A DNA stretch of 64,000 nucleotides from Lucinisca nassula (GCA_963580285.1 OY757010.1:214366138-214430137); one strand, 5' to 3'. Shown: positions 41,640-52,935, counted from the stretch's first letter. Numbers and translations are program-made. Notes: a model not told the origin generated them from the letters alone.

Positions 41640-44600
41640 TCAAAAATCTTCTTCTCTGAAACCATAAGCCCAGAGCTTTGATTTTTAGCATGTAGCAACG
41701 GCAAGTGGTCACCTACATAATTCCTGCCAATCATGCCCCTGGGCTCCAAATGGGCCACGCCCCGGGGCCCCTTAGCTCCAATAGACCCAAAATGGAAAAA
41801 AAAAAGCTTCAAAAATCTTCTCCGCTGAAACCACAGTGCCCAGAGCTTAGGTAATTAGCATGTTGCAACGGCAAGTGGTCACCTACATAATTCCTGCCAA
41901 TCATGCCCCTGGGTTCCAAATTGGCCACGCCCCGGGGCCCCTTCGCTCCCATAGACTCATAATGGAAAAAAAGCTTCAAAAATCTTCTTCTCTGAAAAAA
42001 CAAGGCTCAGAGCTTATATATTTAGCATGTAGTAACGGCAAGTGGTCACCTACATAATTCCTGCAAATCATGCCCCTGGGGTCGAAACAGACCACGCCCT
42101 GGGGCCCATTAGCTCCTATAGACTCATAATGGAAAAAAGCTTCAAAAATCTTTTTCTCTGAAACCACAGGGCCCAGAGCTTAGATATTTAGCATGTAGGA
42201 AGGGCAAGTGGTCAACTACATAATTCCTGCCAATCATGCCCCTGGGTTCCAAATGGGCCACGCCCCGGGGCCCCTTCGCTCCCATAGACTCATAATGGAA
42301 AAAAGCTTCAAAAATCTTCTTCTCTGAAACCACAGGGCCCAGAGCTTAGATATTTAGCATGTAGCAATGGCAAGTGGTAACCTATATAATTGCTGCCAAT
42401 CATGCCCCAGGGGTCCAAATTGGCCACACCTCGGGGCCCCTTAGCTCCTATATACTCATAATGGGAAAAAAGGTTCAAAAATCTTCTTCTCTGAAACCAC
42501 AGGGCCCAGAGCTTAGATATTTAGCATGTAGCAATGGCAAGTGGTCACCTACATAATTCCTGCCAATTATGCCCCTGGGTTCCAAATGGGCCACGCCCCG
42601 GGGCCCCTTTGCTCCCATAGACTCATAATGGAAAAAAAAGCTTCAAAAATCTTCTTCTCTGAAACCATAAGGCCCAGAGCTTTGATATTAAGCATGTAGC
42701 AACGGCAAGTGGTCACCTACATAATTCCTGCCAGTCATGCCCCTGGGTTCTAAATGGGCCAAGCCCCGGGGCCCCTTCGCTCCCATAGACCCAAAATGGA
42801 AAAAAAAAGCTTCAAAAATCTTCTCCGCTGAAACCACAGGGCCCAGAGCTTAGGTAATTAGCATGTTGCAACGGCAAGTGGTCACCTACATAAATCCTGC
42901 CAATCATGCCCCTGGGTTCCAAATTGGCCACGCCCCGGGGCCCCTTCGCTCCCATAGACTCAGAATGGAAAAAAAGCTTCAAAAATCTTCTCCTCTGAAA
43001 CCACAAGGCCCAGAGCTTATATATTTAGCATGTAGTAACGGCAAGTGGTCACCTACATAATTCCTGCAAATCATGCCCCTGGGGTCAAAACAGACCACGC
43101 CCTGGGGCCCATTAGCTCCTATAGACTCATAATGGAAAAAAGCTTCAAAAATCTTCTCCTCTGAAACCACAAGGCCCAGAGCTTATATATTTAGCATGTA
43201 GTAACGGCAAGTGGTCACCTACATAATTCCTGCAAATCATGCCCCTGGGGTCGAAACAGACCACGCCCCGGGGCCCATTAGCTCCTATAGACTCATAATG
43301 GAAAAAAGCTTCAAAAATCTTCTTCTCTGAAACCACAGGGCCCAGAGCTTAGATATTTAGCATGTAGGAAGGGCAAGTGGTCAACTACATAATTCCTGCC
43401 AATCATGCCCCTGGGTTCCAAATGGGCCACGCCCCGGGGCCCCTTCGCTCCCATAGACTCATAATGGAAAAAAGCTTCAAAAATCTTCTTCTCTGAAACC
43501 ACAGGGCCCAGAGCTTAGATATTTAGCATGTAGCAATGGCAAGTGGTAACCTATATAATTCCTGCCAATCATGCCCCAGGGGTCCAAATTGGCCACACCA
43601 CAGGGCCCCTTAGCTCCTATATACTCATAATGGGAAAAAAGGTTCAAAAATCTTCTTCTCTGAAACCACAGGGCCCAGAGCTTAGATATTTAGCATGTAG
43701 CAATGGCAAGTGGTCACCGTAATAATTCCTGCCAATTATGCCCCTGGGTTCCAAATGGGCCACACCCCAGGGCCCCTTTGCTCCCATAGACTCATAATGG
43801 AAAAAAAGCTTCAAAAATCTTCTTCTCTGAAACCATAAGGCCCAGAGCTTTGATATTTAGCATGTAGCAACGGCAAGTGGTCACCTACATAATTCATGCC
43901 AATCATGCCCCTGGGTTCCAAATGGGCCACGCCCCGGGGCCGCTTCGCTCCCATAGACCCAAAATGGAAAAAAAAAGCTTCAAAAATCTTCTCCGCTGAA
44001 ACCACAGGGCCCAGAGCTTAGGTAATTAGCATGTTGCAACGGCAAGTGGTTACCTTCATAATTCCTGCCAATCATGCCCCTGGGTTCCAAATTGGCCACG
44101 CCCCGGGGCCCCTTCGCTCCCATAGACTCATAATGGAAAAAAAGCTTCAAAAATCTTCTTCTCTGAAACCACAAGGCCCAGAGCTTATATATTTAGCATG
44201 TAGTAACGGCAAGTGGTCACCTACATAATTCCTGCAAATCATGCCCCTGGGGTCGAAACAGACCACGCCCCGGGGCCCATTAGCTCCTATAGACTCATAA
44301 TGGAAAAAAGCTTCAAAAATCTTCTTCTCTGAAACCACATGGCCAAGAGCTTAGATATTTAGCATGTAGGAAGGGAAAGTGGTCAACTACATAATTCTTG
44401 CAAATCATGCCCCTGGGTTCCAAATGGGCCACGCCCCGGGGCCCCTTCGCTCCCATAGACTCATAATGGAAAAAAGCTTCAAAAATCTTCTTCTCTGAAA
44501 CCACAGGGCCCAGAGCTTAGATATTTAGCATGTAGCAATTGCAAGTGGTAACCTATATAATTGCTGCCAATCATGCCCCAGGGGTCCAAATTGGCCACAC

Positions 44601-44640
44601 CCCGGGGCCCCTTAGCTCCTATATACTCATAATGGGAAAA
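41640..44640 (+). repeat. Higher-order repeat: hexamer of ~167-bp monomers (~1002 bp)
   Basis: Distinctive monomer variants recur at fixed offsets: 41860, 42863 and 44031 share one variant (offsets 1003 and 1168), 43145/44147 and 43311/44313 are 1002 apart, and 42142/43311 are 1169 apart. The unit is six monomers; the middle copy has one extra duplicated monomer (42979 and 43145 variants, 166 bp apart). Confidence 0.85.
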
Positions 44641-45957
44641 AAAGGTTCAAAAATCTTCTTCTCTGAAACCACAGGGCCCAGAGCTTAGATATTTAGCATG
44701 TAGCAATGGCAAGTGGTCACCTACATAATTCCTGCCAATTATGCCCCTGGGTTCCAAATGGGCCACGCCCGGGGCCCCTTCGCACCCATAGACTCAAAAT
44801 TGAAAAAAAGCTTCAAAAATCTTCTCCGCTGAAACCACAGGGCCCAGAGCTTAGGTAATTAGCATGTAGCAATGGCAAGTGGTCACCTACATAATTCCTG
44901 ACAATCATGTCCCTGGGGTCCAAATTGGCCACGCACTGGGGCCCCTTAACTCCCATTGACTCATAATAGAAAAAAGCTTCAAAAATCTTCTTCTCTGAAA
45001 CCACAGGGCCCAGAGCCTAGATATTTAGCATGTAGCAACAGCAAGTGGTCACCTACATAATTCCTGCCAATCATGCCCCTGTGGTCCAAAAGAGCCACGC
45101 CCCGGGGCCCCTTAGCTCCTATAGACTCATAATGGAAAAAAAAGCTTCAAAAATCTTTTTCTCTGAAACCACAGGGCCTAGAGCTTAGATAATTAGCATG
45201 TAGCAATGGCAAGTGGTCACCTACATAAATCCTGCCAATCATGCCCCTGGGGTCCAAATTGGCCAGACCCCGGGGCCCCTTAGCTCCCCTAGACTCATAA
45301 TGGAATAAAGCTTCAAAAATCTTCTTCTCTGAAACCACAGGGCCCAGAGCTTAGATATTTAGCATGTGGCAATGACAAGTGGTCACCAACATAAATCCTG
45401 CCAATCATGCCCCTGGGGTCCAAATGGGCCACAGCCTGGGACCCCCTTAGCTCCCATAGACTCATAATGGAGAAAAGCCTCAAAAACCTTCTTCTCTGAA
45501 ACCATAAGGCCCAGAGCTTAGATATTTAGCATGTAGCAACGGCAAGTGATCACCTACATATTTCCTGCTAATCATGCCCCTGGGGTCCAAATGGACCATG
45601 CCCCGGTGCCCCTAAGCTCCCATATACTCATAATGGAAGAAAGCTTAAAAAATCTTCTTATCAGAAACTGTGAAGCACAGAACTTAGATATTAAGTCCAA
45701 ATTGGCCAAATCCTGTGGCCCCTTAACTCCAACAAACTTATAATGGAAAAAAGCTTCAAACATCTTCTTTGACATGAAATACAGACCTTAGATATTTAGT
45801 ATATAGCAACACAAAATGGTCGCCTACATAAATCCTGCCAACCATGCCCTTTGGGTCAAAATTGGCCAAGCCCCAGGGCTCATTGCTTCTATAGACTTAT
45901 ACTGGAAAAAAAAAACTTAAAAAAAAAATCTTCTTTTCCAAAATCATAAGGCACAGA

Positions 45958-46130
45958 TTTTGTTTAATTTGAGGTTTTATATCCCTGTCAGCACTGTATA
46001 GGTCATTTTGGAGATGTCTCTTCCAATTTTGTGGGACTTTTACCCGACATTGAGATGAAATTACATCTCAAGCCCTGTCGCCAATGAAACCAATAGGGTT
46101 TATAAGCATGGACACCACTTTGCCTGAGCT
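45958..46130 (-). mobile_element. Truncated GACGTTAAA-SINE
   Basis: TTTAATTTGAGGTTTTATAT to ACCAATAGGGTTTATAAGCA on the minus strand; the head is lost. Confidence 0.75.
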
Positions 46131-46405
46131 TAGATATTTAGTATGTAGCAATGTCAAGTGGTCTCTTACACTAATGATTTTCTGGTACACAGGTGAGCGA
46201 TATAGGGCCATTGGGCCCTCTTGTTATAATTTTTGGTACACTGATGTAACATCATAAAATACAGGTCAAGTTCGATTTCCACAACAATTCGTCAATTTTC
46301 GACATAGTTATGGCCCCTTTCAAGTCAAAAAATTGCAAAATGCCGCTGTTGTACTATCAAGGCAGTTTTTGTGGGGGTATTCATCACCTTTAGTGATAGC
46401 TCTAG

Positions 46406-47700
46406 TTTGTAATGGCTAACTCCTACAGTTTACATCTGATCAAGCTATAGTTGGACCATGATGTAGAGCAGGGCATAGAGGTTACAGTCCTCCAAATATT
46501 AGCAGATATGACTCTTTGAAAATTTCTTTAAAATTTTCAGTTCCAGATATCTCCTCTGTAGTTTATATCCGATCAAGAGGAAACTAAGCAAATAGTTACA
46601 CCATGATATGAAGCAGGGCATATTGTTGTAATGTTCCAGTACTGTGTTTTACCCGTAACCAAGGTCACAAAATGGGGTTTTGGCCCACAACTGTGAAAAT
46701 GTTTGATTTTCCCCATCGTGTCTCTTTCAGTGTTCACATTTTAAAATTTCAGGTTTTCAACAAATGTGTGTGTTTTCTCAATTAACACCTCTCTAAAATG
46801 TCTTTCTTCGACCATGCTTTTTTTCACAGGCACTCGAATCACACAAAATAGCAAAAGGGTGGGGTTTCGTCTTTTATGAAACGAAATCCTGTGTACTGTC
46901 TTGATTTAACTCTAACATCCGTTCAACTGGTTGTTGGTTGTTGATGTTGAGCGTTCATTTTGGGGGTCGTTGATGTCGTTTTATCAGTCCTACTGATATT
47001 GGCCTAAAGATGTGCAAGGCCTGTGGCACTTGTTTGTGTTGTGTGTGTGTTGTGGGGGGTGGGGGGGGGAGAGAGAGAGAGGTTGCTGTTTCATCTGTTT
47101 CTACACTTTCATTCATTTTCCTCAGTCTCCCATGTCCCTTATTTCAACTCCTCCACACTACTTCTTCTACACTTTTCTCTTTTTTTTTCTGGGACACAAC
47201 ACAAAACAACACACAGTTGTTAGCAATGACTGTATCACTGAAGATTTCAAAAGTAGGTAAATTGATTTTTACGTTTAAAGGTCTGAACACAGCCTAGATG
47301 TGTATTTGCGGGCACGATAACCTCTCTTAATGTAAAAATAGATTACTCCCGGTTATCAGACCGGGCGGGCAAAAACTGGTTATCAGGGGCAGTGTGCATA
47401 ACCTTCGGTATGTTTCACTGTTATCGCATATGCAAAATTATGGTCATGAATGTTAATATAGAAACAAGTATGTGATAATAGCAGTTATATGCCGCTTTGA
47501 AAACTTCTTTAAAATTTTCATTTTCGGATATCTCCTGCTTAAGTTAACATCCAGTCAAGCAGAAACTAAGCAAATCGTTACACGATGATGTTCAGCAGGG
47601 CATATTGTTTTGAGGTTACAGTCCACCAAATATTAATAGAATTATGTCTCTTGGAAAATTTCTGTAAATTTTTCAAAGTTGAATTTTTCTCTAGCATTCC
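46406..47700 (+). repeat. ~150-bp tandem repeats, right part, with an ~840-bp unidentified insert
   Basis: 46406-46640 and 47481-47690 continue the array of 39480-40227 (TTACAGTCCACCAAATATTA; TTACACCATGATATGAAGCA). Between them, about 46640-47480 is different sequence with a GT/GA-rich stretch (47041-47084) and short frames (82-95 codons at 47010-47297) lacking recognisable domains. I could not define its termini. Confidence 0.6.
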
Positions 47701-47733
47701 AAGCTACAAGCACCTCAGGAAGATGTTTTTAAT

Positions 47734-47872
47734 GAGGTATGTTGTGTGCACTCAATTGGCTCTTTGAGGAGATTCTAATGAGTACACACAACATGGTCTG
47801 TAGTGTACTTTTATTAGAATCACCTCTTTGAGTGGATTGTAAAGAGGTGATTCTAATGAGTACATGCAACGA
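47734..47872. repeat. Two adjacent MITE hairpin cores
   Basis: GTATGTTGTGTGCACTCAAT to GAGTACACACAACAT (47734-47795) and TTATTAGAATCACCTCTTTG to GGTGATTCTAATGAGTACAT (47808-47872), side by side. Both are of the TGTGTACTCATTAGAAT subtype. Confidence 0.7.
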
Positions 47873-47944
47873 CTTTTCAAGGAAAAACCTTAATTATCCT
47901 AAATACACCACAACCTCTTTGTAACACTATTAATGGGGTCCAAA

Positions 47945-48180
47945 ACAAAAACCTTGTTAAACTCCGTTCAGAAAATCTGAATCATCGATTTTTTCGTTTC
48001 TTGCTGTTAATACTCATTTTAGCCCATACATCACTATGGGAAAGTTTTAGACCTGACCCTCCGCCGATTTCTCCAGCAAGTCGTATGCCTCTGTGGAAGC
48101 CAGGAAAGGCTGTGATTATTTGGAGAAAATTGCAAAATCGAAATTTCCTTTCACAGACTAAGACATTTTGACAGGTTCGG
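47945..48180 (-). repeat. Inverted duplicate with conserved short ORF, copy 1
   Basis: Its reverse complement matches 51897-52110. The minus frame ends KLSHSDVWAKMSINSKKRKN plus R and a stop. Preceding residues NFLQIITAFPG and GEIGGGSG are shared with copy 2. Function unknown. Confidence 0.7.
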
Positions 48181-48344
48181 CACACCCATTTAAACCATAT
48201 ATAGAAGTGGTTACTGCTCTTGTAAATTACAAGGGCGTATATGGTTTATTTGCACGATCACTTCATGAAAGATCATTAGCTGTGACACCACGTCTGATAT
48301 CGGTATAATTCTTTTTGACCAATGTTGACAGTACATCGCATTTT

Positions 48345-49414
48345 ATCCCCCGCCGTAAAGCGGAACGGGGATTATAGGAATGGCCTTCGTTTGTCCGTCC
48401 GTCCATCTGTTCATATGTCTGTCCGTAACACTTTCTTGTACGCTCCATATCTCCTGAACCCACTGACAGATTTTTATTAAACTTTGGTCAATTATTCGTC
48501 TCACTCAGCTGATGTGCCGAACTGATAAATGAACCATGCCGACTCAAGGTCAAGGTCACAGTTTAAGGTCACAACTTTGAAACTTTTTTTAATTTTGTGT
48601 CCGTTCCATATCTCCTTTACCCTTGGAAGGATTCTCATTAAACTTTGGTCAGATATTCTTTTGCATGAGCTGGTGTACATGGGCCATAAATAAACCACGC
48701 TGACTCAAGGTCAATGTCACATCTGAAGGTAGGTTAAGAGTTTGAAACTTTGAATTCTATGTCCGTTCCATATCTCCTTTACCCCTGCAAGGATTTTCAT
48801 CAAACTCTGGTCAATTTATCCCCCTTAGTGAGCTGATGTGCAGAACTCATAAATAAACCATACCGACTCAAGGTCAAGGTCACATTGGAAGGGTTTGAAA
48901 CTTTGAATTTTGTGTCCGTTTCATATCTCCTTTACCCTTGAAAGGATTTCCATTAAACTTTGGTCAAATTTCCCCTTTAGTGAGCTGATATAAAGAACAC
49001 ATAAATAAATCATGCCGACTCAAGTTCAAGGTCACAGTTGAAGGTCAAGAGTTTGACACGTCGAATTCTGTGTGCATTCCATATCTCCTTTACCCCTTGA
49101 AGGATGTTCATTAAACTTTCATCAAATATCACTCTCAGTGAGCTGATGTACAGAACCCATAAATAAACCATGCCAACTCAAGGTCAAGGTCACAGGTAAA
49201 TGTCACGAGTTTGAAACTTGGTATTTTGTGTCCGTTCCATATCTCATTTACCCATGGAAGGATTTTCATCAAACTTTTGTGAAATATACCCCCTCAGTGA
49301 GCTTATGTGCAGTACCCATAAATAAACCATGCCAACTCAAGGTCAAGGTCACAAGGTTGAGCCCTGATACAAAGTGCGGCGGGGAATTTGGTTGTTCCTC
49401 AGACTGCATTCTTG
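48345..49414 (+). mobile_element. Helentron-like element, family D (ATCCCCCGCC), 1.07 kb
   Basis: Left hairpin ATCCCCCGCCGTAAAGCGGA to ACGGGGATTATAGG after TTTT; GTCCGTCCGTCCATCTGTTC follows. The right end is GTGCGGCGGGGAATTTGG, then CATTCTTG. Six ~160-165 bp monomers carry TCCGTTCCATATCTCCTTTA, AGTGAGCTGATGTGCAGAAC and CTCAAGGTCAAGGTCAC. Confidence 0.82.
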
Positions 49415-49452
49415 TATAGTTTAAACTTATAGGACTGCCACAGACTGGCGTA

Positions 49453-49765
49453 TGATTTGTTTGTTTGTTTGTTTGTTTTGAGATTTAACGTCCCCGTCAA
49501 TACTGTAAAGGTCATTTTCGAGACGTTGCTTCCAATTTTTGGAAACTTTCACCCGGCCTTGAGATGAAATGACATCTCAAGCCCTGGCGCCTAATGAAAC
49601 CAATAAGGTTTATAATGATGGACATGCCGACTCGCAGCGCTTTGCCTGGGCAGGGTTGGATCTTCTAAGCGGTTCACAAGTACTCGTGTGCGGGTCGGTA
49701 TCAGCTCTGCGTGGAAACATTATGCAGCCCATCTATTTCTTCAGGCCCCGATGGGCGGGGGCTGA
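49453..49765 (-). mobile_element. GACGTTAAA-SINE, TTTG-tailed
   Basis: Tail at the left: a (TTTG) run, then TTTTGAGATTTAACGTCCCC; head at the right: GATGGGCGGGGGCT. Short direct repeats ACTGGCGTA at 49444-49452 and 49766-49774. Confidence 0.88.
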
Positions 49766-49857
49766 ACTGGCGTAGGAGCTGCAGAAATTCTCTCAAGAGA
49801 CATATGTATACATCAGTGCAACTTTATTCTCAAATTCAAAGTACAATGTATTTTTTC

Positions 49858-50160
49858 GGCCCCCGCTCATCAGGACTTGAAGAAATATATGGGCTGCATG
49901 ATGCTTTAGCGCAGAGCTGAAACCGACCCGCACACGAGTACTGGTAAACCGCTAAGGGGATCTAAGCCTGCCCAGGCAAAACGGTGCGAGTCGGCCCGTA
50001 CATGCTCATAAACCCTATTGGTTTCATTGGGCGGCAGGGTTTGAGCTGTCAATTCGTCTCAATGTTGGGTATGATTCCCACAAAATTGGAAGCAACGTCT
50101 CCAAAATGACCTTTACAGTGTTGACGGGGACGTTAAACCTCAAATCAAACAAACAAACAA
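49858..50160 (+). mobile_element. GACGTTAAA-SINE, full length
   Basis: GGCCCCCGCTCATCAGGACT to CTCAAATCAAACAAACAAAC. It lies convergent to the copy at 49453-49765, about 90 bp apart, so the two could pair as an inverted repeat. Confidence 0.9.
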
Positions 50161-50167
50161 TGCCTTT

Positions 50168-50172
50168 TTTGG

Positions 50173-50213
<41 letters not shown>
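50168..50213 (+). repeat. CT microsatellite
   Basis: Uninterrupted CTCT run of about 46 bp. Confidence 0.95.
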
Positions 50214-50217
<4 letters not shown>

Positions 50218-50219
50218 TC

Positions 50220-50805
50220 GCACGAAGGTGAGCGAAACTTCTATTTGACCTCTAAAGATGGCCTTGGCCTTGGTGGCAACTACCTGGGTCTAGCAAGTCA
50301 CAAAAATCTTCTGAGGATGGTTAACAAAAACGAATGTTACTGACTGGACACGGAAAATGCCTTTTATTTGACATTTGACCTCTAAGTATGACTTTGACAT
50401 AAGTCTTGCGCGCGACACATCGTCTTATGATGGTTTTACATTTCTGTCATGTAATTTTAAAAATAATAATAATGAGTTATTGATCGGACATGATAAAACA
50501 CCTTTTTGACCTTTGCCTTCTAAGTTGGACCATGACTTTGGAAGTACCGACTTGGGACATTCGTGTGACACATCGTCTTATGATTATCATTAACGTTATT
50601 TGGAAATTCATCCAGGTATAAGACAGTTTTTGTCCGGACACGAAAACAATCGCTTTTTAACCTTTGACCTCTAAGAACAACCCCTACCTTGAAGGAACCG
50701 TCCTGGGCCTTACGCGCGACATATCGTCTGGTAACGGTTAATATTTCTGCCAAGTAATTTCCAAATCCATCAAAAAAATATAAAAAGTTAAACGCTATTG
50801 TTCGA
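50220..50805 (+). repeat. ~150-bp tandem repeats with TTTGACCTCTAAG motif
   Basis: About four diverged units with TTGACCTCTAAGNATG, GCGACACATCGTCTTATGAT and GGACACGAAAAT. The style matches Helentron-like monomers but no terminus is recognisable. Confidence 0.7.
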
Positions 50806-50944
50806 ACGCGATACATACATACATACATACATACATACATACATACATACATACATACAAACATACATACATACATACATACATACATACATACATACAA
50901 ACATACATACATACATGTTTTGCATGCATGCCTGCATGCATGTA

Positions 50945-50975
<31 letters not shown>

Positions 50976-51129
50976 CATACATACATACATACATACATAC
51001 ATACATACATACATACATACATGCATGCATGCATGCATGCATGCATGCATGCATGCATGCATGCATGCATACATACATACATACATACATACATACATAC
51101 ATACATACATACATACATACATACATGCA
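50806..51129 (+). repeat. ACAT microsatellite with a CATG core
   Basis: Long (ACAT)n blocks flank (CATG)n blocks at about 50921-50942 and 51020-51068. The 100-200 codon frames crossing it (poly-YIHT or poly-MYVC) are by-products of the 4-bp period. Confidence 0.97.
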
Positions 51130-51409
51130 GCATCCATTCAGCCAGCCATCATCCAGCCAGCCATCCTCATCCTTTTTATCATCCATTCTTATCCATCTAT
51201 CCATCCATGCCACAACGACCCAGTCTCCCATGAGGCGCTGATCTTCATTTGCAAACGAAACTATGCGGAATCACAGCCTTTAATGCAGCATACCAATTTC
51301 TAATACCGCTGACAGTTTGATTCAAGACAAGATGAGTTTCAAAGTGTTTGACCATACATGAGCGTAGCGGCCAACGTGGTCATTTCGTTTGTTTGTTTGT
51401 TTTGTTTTG
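51130..51409. other. Intron sequence without a recognised feature
   Basis: CCATC/CAGC-rich low-complexity sequence to about 51210, then single-copy sequence with a short GTTT run before the SINE. Confidence 0.6.
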
Positions 51410-51612
51410 GTTTTACAGCCCTTTCAAGATTATTTCACTCATATCGAGCCGATCGTTAATCAGAGGTGGGCTAAAACCGGAGTACCCGGAGAAAAACCAC
51501 CTGGCCTTCCATTGCAGAACTTGGCGTCTCACATATGACCCGAGCGAGGCTCGAACCACAGCGGTAAGAGACCTAATGAGCAAGAGTCAGCGCTCTTAAC
51601 CACTAGGCCGTG
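51410..51612 (-). mobile_element. tRNA-derived SINE (same family as 21018-21262)
   Basis: On the minus strand: GGCCTAGTGGTTAAGAGCGC (A box), GTGGTTCGAGCCTCGCTCGG (B box), GCCAAGTTCTGCAATGGAAG, and the 3' end AATAATCTTGAAAGGGCTGT. It is better preserved than the 21-kb copy. 51613-51896 shows nothing I recognise. Confidence 0.85.
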
Positions 51613-51896
51613 GTCATTTCACCCGAATGACGGGGACAAACATCCGTTCCCCCATCCACTAGAGGTCCCGTCTGAACTTGTCTTCCAATCGAATTTTCAA
51701 ATGACTGACCTATAAACTGGTGGCCGAAAGGACTAAGAAAACGTATCAAGAAGAATAACCTTTCTAGAGGCTCCATGTTCGTAGTGAGCCTCCATCTAGC
51801 CATTCGAATGTAAAGTGTGTCGTAATAACATATCTATTTATATAGTGTGTCACATGTATTTGAATATTTATTATTTCACCTGACAATCATCGTCAA

Positions 51897-52110
51897 ATGG
51901 ACTTAGTCTGTGGTCTCATTTCTTTGTTTTGCAATTTTCTCCAAATAATCACAGCCTTTCCTGACTGTCGCAGAGGCATGCAGTTTGCTGGAGAAGTCGG
52001 CGGAGGGTCAGGTCTAAAACTTTCCCACAGTGATGTATGGGCTAAAATGAGTATTAAAAGGAAGAAACGAAAAAATCGATGATTCAGATTTTCTGAACGG
52101 AGTTTAGTTA
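51897..52110 (+). repeat. Inverted duplicate with conserved short ORF, copy 2
   Basis: Plus frame with NFLQIITAFPDCRRGMQFAG, GEVGGGSGLKLSHSDVWAKM and SIKRKKRKNR, then a stop. It is about 90% alike to the reverse complement of 47945-48180, and the similarity continues past the stop (GATTCAGATTTTCTGAACGG). I cannot name it. Confidence 0.7.
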
Positions 52111-52134
52111 AACAGCCGAGATATATGCAAACAA

Positions 52135-52260
52135 AAATGTTAAGATTATATAGAAAAACGACCAATTTTCTATATAATCTGTACATTTTTATTATATAGA
52201 AAAATGACCATTTATGGTCACTTTCTTAAATAATCTATACATTTTTGGGATCCATCTTGA
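52135..52260 (+). repeat. ~55-bp direct duplication
   Basis: TATATAGAAAAACGACCA to ATAATCTGTACATTTTTAT, repeated with changes as TATATAGAAAAATGACCA to ATAATCTATACATTTTTG. Confidence 0.7.
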
Positions 52261-52534
52261 AACCTTGTTATATTCAAAATCGTATTATAATTAACCAAGT
52301 TATAATGATGTTGCAGTGTAAATATGGATATGAGGAGGTATAAGAATAATTCTTAAGGTCAATCCAGAGTGAGTTTGAATTAATCGTGGTAAACGAGCCA
52401 TTGGTGTTGAAATCATTGAAGTTTCCCAAGGTTTTTCATGGTCAACTCAGCTGAGTTTGAAATTTGTACTGTTCATAACTATTAAAATTCAAACAAATCA
52501 GGCATATTTGCTGCACAGATCAACACAGAATGCC

Positions 52535-52606
52535 ATTTATCCTGCTCCTAAATTTTTAAATGCCAACATTTGTTGGCATTTTAAAATTTAGGAGCTGGAT
52601 AAATTT
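52535..52606. repeat. Palindrome, TGCTCCTAAATTTTTAAATG
   Basis: Arms of about 32 nt (TTTATCCTGCTCCTAAATTT to GCCAACA, then TGTTGGC to AGGAGCTGGATAAA) with a 2-nt loop and few mismatches. Confidence 0.85.
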
Positions 52607-52658
52607 CATGCACAGTTGAGGTGAGATGAAAAAAGTTTTAACCTTGGGACCAGCTTTC

Positions 52659-52935
52659 TCATTACGAGAACACGCCTGTACAAATACATTGAAATCTTTA
52701 TCGCCGAAAAAATATTTATGATGAAAAATTGTGATATTTTTCTTATTTCTGCTGAAAATATAGATTGTGGGTACTCGTTAGAACTGCCTCGATGAGGTGT
52801 TTCTAACGAGTACACACAATCTATATTTTAGAGCAGAAATAAGAAAAATAAGTTTTATCCCTGCAAAGCCCAGTTTTACTTTATAAAAGTGGGGTTCCAG
52901 GGGGTCAAAATTATATAGGCGTGTTTTTGTGATGA
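52659..52935. mobile_element. Complete palindromic MITE (reference copy), 277 bp
   Basis: TIRs TCATTACGAGAACACGCCTG and AGGCGTGTTTTTGTGATGA. Left wing has TTATCGCCGAAAAAATATTT and CTTATTTCTGCTGAAAATAT; the hairpin core 52757-52830 is GTGGGTACTCGTTAGAACTG and complement; right wing is GAGCAGAAATAAGAAAAAT then CCCAGTTTTACTTTATAAAA. It ends 39 bp before exon E, within reach of its branch-point region. Confidence 0.85.

Larger units (their letters stand above)
40358..46223 (+). mobile_element. Helentron-like element, family A, 5.9 kb with ~30 monomers
   Basis: Left end AGCTCACCTGTCACGTAGTG hairpin after TTTTT; right end AGGTGAGCGATATAGGGCCA, hairpin GGGCCATTGGGCCC and CTCTTG before TT. The left unique block is followed from about 40800 to 45950 by ~167-bp monomers (CTTCAAAAATCTTCTTCTCT; AGCATGTAGCAACGGCAAGT; GCCACGCCCCGGGGCCCCTT). 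The many 60-70 codon frames on both strands are periodic by-products. A truncated SINE lies at 45958-46130. Confidence 0.88.
40228..46405 (+). mobile_element. Helentron-like element, family C, interrupted by family A
   Basis: Left end ATAACCCCACAAATGAAATT to GGTGGGGTATATAGG after TTTT, then a GGTC microsatellite (40275-40310). The right end TTTTGTGGGGGTATTCATCA with hairpin CACCTTTAGTGATAG and CTCTAG lies at 46370-46405 before TTT. Its own sequence is only 40228-40357 and 46224-46405; the rest is the inner element. Confidence 0.85.

Noticed and set aside
40814..45775. Many 60-130 codon frames with recurring FREEDFSGPCG-like peptides, looking like a tandem gene family
   Set aside because: They recur at the 167-bp monomer period on both strands, start and stop at monomer features and have no domain; they are by-products of the array.
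47010..47297. Overlapping 66-95 codon frames with hydrophobic stretches
   Set aside because: All frames cross GT- and T-rich low-complexity sequence in an unidentified insert; no consistent coding signal.
50520..51303. Overlapping 100-205 codon frames (poly MYVC or YIHT) on both strands
   Set aside because: They are translations of the ACAT/CATG tetranucleotide tract; a 4-bp repeat without stops is open in every frame.
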